DNA from: Pseudomonadota bacterium
GTDB lineage: Bacteria; Desulfobacterota; BSN033; G020346125
Direction of reading: 5' to 3'
DNA length: 7,518 nucleotides
NCBI GenBank assembly: GCA_030673585.1
Contig: DAOVIU010000043.1
Coordinates: forward strand, 1 to 7,518
Shown here: in pieces, positions 6,592 through 7,518 of the stretch
Layout: the number at the start of each line of letters is the position of its first letter
How positions within the stretch are numbered: the first letter of the stretch is position 1
The notes under the pieces: model-generated
The model's input: the letters and a program-made list of their open reading frames with translations, nothing else
Database searches by the model: none
What the model was told of the DNA's origin: nothing
Translations under genes and position numbers: made by a program

Positions 6592-6690
6592 GTTATGTAG
6601 TTAAATTCGATTCGATTAAAAGCTGAGGTTACGCTTCACGAAATCGGTTTAAAAGCATAGGAGAAAGATGAAGGAAGAATCGGGGGAAGT
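6592..6690 (+). promoter_or_regulatory. rpsB leader with direct repeat and hairpin
   Basis: This 99-base gap follows the speB stop. TTAAAAGC occurs at 6616-6623 and 6649-6656, extended to an 11-of-13 match, with a 33-base period. CGATTCG (6608-6614) pairs with CGAAATCG (6639-6646) with one bulge, and inner AAGC/GCTT can extend it. S2 regulates its own mRNA leader in some bacteria, so a regulatory leader is possible. No clear terminator for the polyamine operon and no good sigma-70 promoter was found here, so read-through into rpsB is possible. Confidence 0.35.
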
Positions 6691-6709
6691 ATGGCTAACA
6701 TCACCATGA
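6668..6709 (+). CDS. possible 13-codon upstream ORF overlapping the rpsB start
   Basis: AGGAG at 6659-6663 sits four bases before ATG 6668, opening a frame of 13 residues ([13 protein letters not shown]) that stops with TGA at 6707-6709, 16 bases past the rpsB ATG in another frame. The ribosome site is better than that of rpsB itself. It could be a coupling leader or a chance match. Confidence 0.2.
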   Translation: MKEESGEVWLTSP

Positions 6710-7518
6710 AAGAGATGCTCGAAGCGGGGGTCCATTTTGGGCACGAAACGAAGAGGTGGGATCCAAAGATGAAGTCTTATATCTACGCGGCCCGAAATGG
6801 AATCTATATCATCGACCTCCAAAAAACGGTCCAGCTATTCAAGGAGGCCTTCAATTTCGTACGCGATCTTGCCTCAAAAGGGGAATATATCCTCTTTGTA
6901 GGGACGAAAAAACAGGCACAGGATTCCATATATGAAGAGGCAACACGATGCGACATGTTCTATGTGAACCGGCGATGGTTGGGAGGAATGCTCACCAATT
7001 TCCAAACCATCAAGAAGAGCATCGACCAACTGATCAAATTGGAGGCGATGAAGAACGAGGATATATACGCCCGCCTCCCGAAAAAAGAGGTATTACAGTT
7101 GGAGAAACAACGGAAGCGGTTGGAAAAATCCCTGGGAGGGATAAAGAATATGGATAGGCTTCCAGGAGCCGTTTTCGTCATTGACCTCAAGAAGGAGCGA
7201 ATCGCGGTAAGCGAAGCACGGAAATTGGGAATCCCATCGGTTGGCGTCGTGGATTCCAACTGTGATCCCGATGAAGTTGATTACATTATTCCGGGTAATG
7301 ACGATGCGATAAGGGCAATACGCCTTTTCTCAAGCAGAATTGCCGACGCCGTAATTGAAGGGAGACAGCTTTACGAAAAGGCCCTCCAGGAGGAACAACC
7401 TGAGGAGGAAGCCGAGCCACGAGAAGGAGCGCCTGCGGAAGCTCCCCCCCCCGAGGCGGCGAGAGAGGAGCCTGTTGTGGACTCCCCTTCTGAGCAGAAG
7501 AAGGAACCGGGAAAACCA
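6691..7518 (+). CDS. rpsB: 30S ribosomal protein S2, 3' end outside the window
   Basis: S2 binds late in assembly of the small ribosomal subunit and helps hold S1. The reading frame is open for 276 codons to the window edge. Family landmarks: [22 protein letters not shown] at the start, FVGTKKQAQ near 69-77, [11 protein letters not shown] near 93-103, the coiled helical pair around 105-155, and late [25 protein letters not shown]. The core ends near EGRQ (223-226). Beyond about residue 233 comes an unusual glutamate-, proline- and alanine-rich tail of at least 40 residues, unfinished here. ATG 6691 is preceded by GGGGGAAG, a modest ribosome site. tsf usually follows rpsB, but lies outside the window. 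Confidence 0.97.
   Translation, partial: MANITMKEMLEAGVHFGHETKRWDPKMKSYIYAARNGIYIIDLQKTVQLFKEAFNFVRDLASKGEYILFVGTKKQAQDSIYEEATRCDMFYVNRRWLGGMLTNFQTIKKSIDQLIKLEAMKNEDIYARLPKKEVLQLEKQRKRLEKSLGGIKNMDRLPGAVFVIDLKKERIAVSEARKLGIPSVGVVDSNCDPDEVDYIIPGNDDAIRAIRLFSSRIADAVIEGRQLYEKALQEEQPEEEAEPREGAPAEAPPPEAAREEPVVDSPSEQKKEPGKP

Overview
The window is a bacterial chromosome segment of roughly 50% GC. It carries one convincing complete gene on the minus strand (uvrA) and, divergent from it, a plus-strand cluster: an XRE-cupin regulator, speD, pdaD, speE, speB, and then the start of rpsB, which runs off the right edge. Ribosomal protein S2 with a bacterial N-terminus, UvrA, Shine-Dalgarno sites and a sigma-70-type promoter all point to Bacteria. 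The use of pyruvoyl-dependent arginine decarboxylase (best known from archaea, with scattered bacterial cases) with a class 1b SpeD of Thermotoga type suggests an anaerobic or thermophilic, perhaps deep-branching lineage. I cannot name the taxon from the sequence alone.

Layout. 1-347 has no convincing large gene. It holds a possible 34-codon ORF (101-205) and a striking run of four decayed repeat units, each starting with AGCGAA at 36-39 bp spacing, with interlocking hairpins. 348-3113 (minus) is a full-length UvrA. 3114-3292 is a divergent promoter region with a near-perfect sigma-70 promoter (TTGACA, 16 bp, TATAAT) driving the plus-strand genes, a candidate operator at the start site, and a small hairpin covering the regulator's ribosome binding site. 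3293-6591 is the polyamine operon. 6592-6690 is a leader with a possible short upstream ORF. 6691-7518 is rpsB, cut by the window end.

How the genes work together. PdaD makes agmatine from arginine, SpeB removes urea to give putrescine, SpeD makes decarboxylated S-adenosylmethionine, and SpeE transfers its aminopropyl group to make spermidine. The four enzymes are a self-contained arginine-to-spermidine pathway. The alternative order, in which SpeE acts on agmatine and SpeB acts on aminopropylagmatine, uses the same gene set and cannot be excluded. The HTH-cupin protein encoded first is the likely regulator of the operon, by position and by family resemblance to PuuR-type proteins. Both decarboxylases are self-cleaving pyruvoyl enzymes, and their catalytic residues are intact.

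The most unusual structures are a long three-tier palindrome that forms the 3' end of speD and encodes an extra C-terminal tail, and an overlapping alternative stem that pairs part of this palindrome with the bases just before the pdaD start codon. Together they resemble a two-state RNA element at the speD-pdaD junction.
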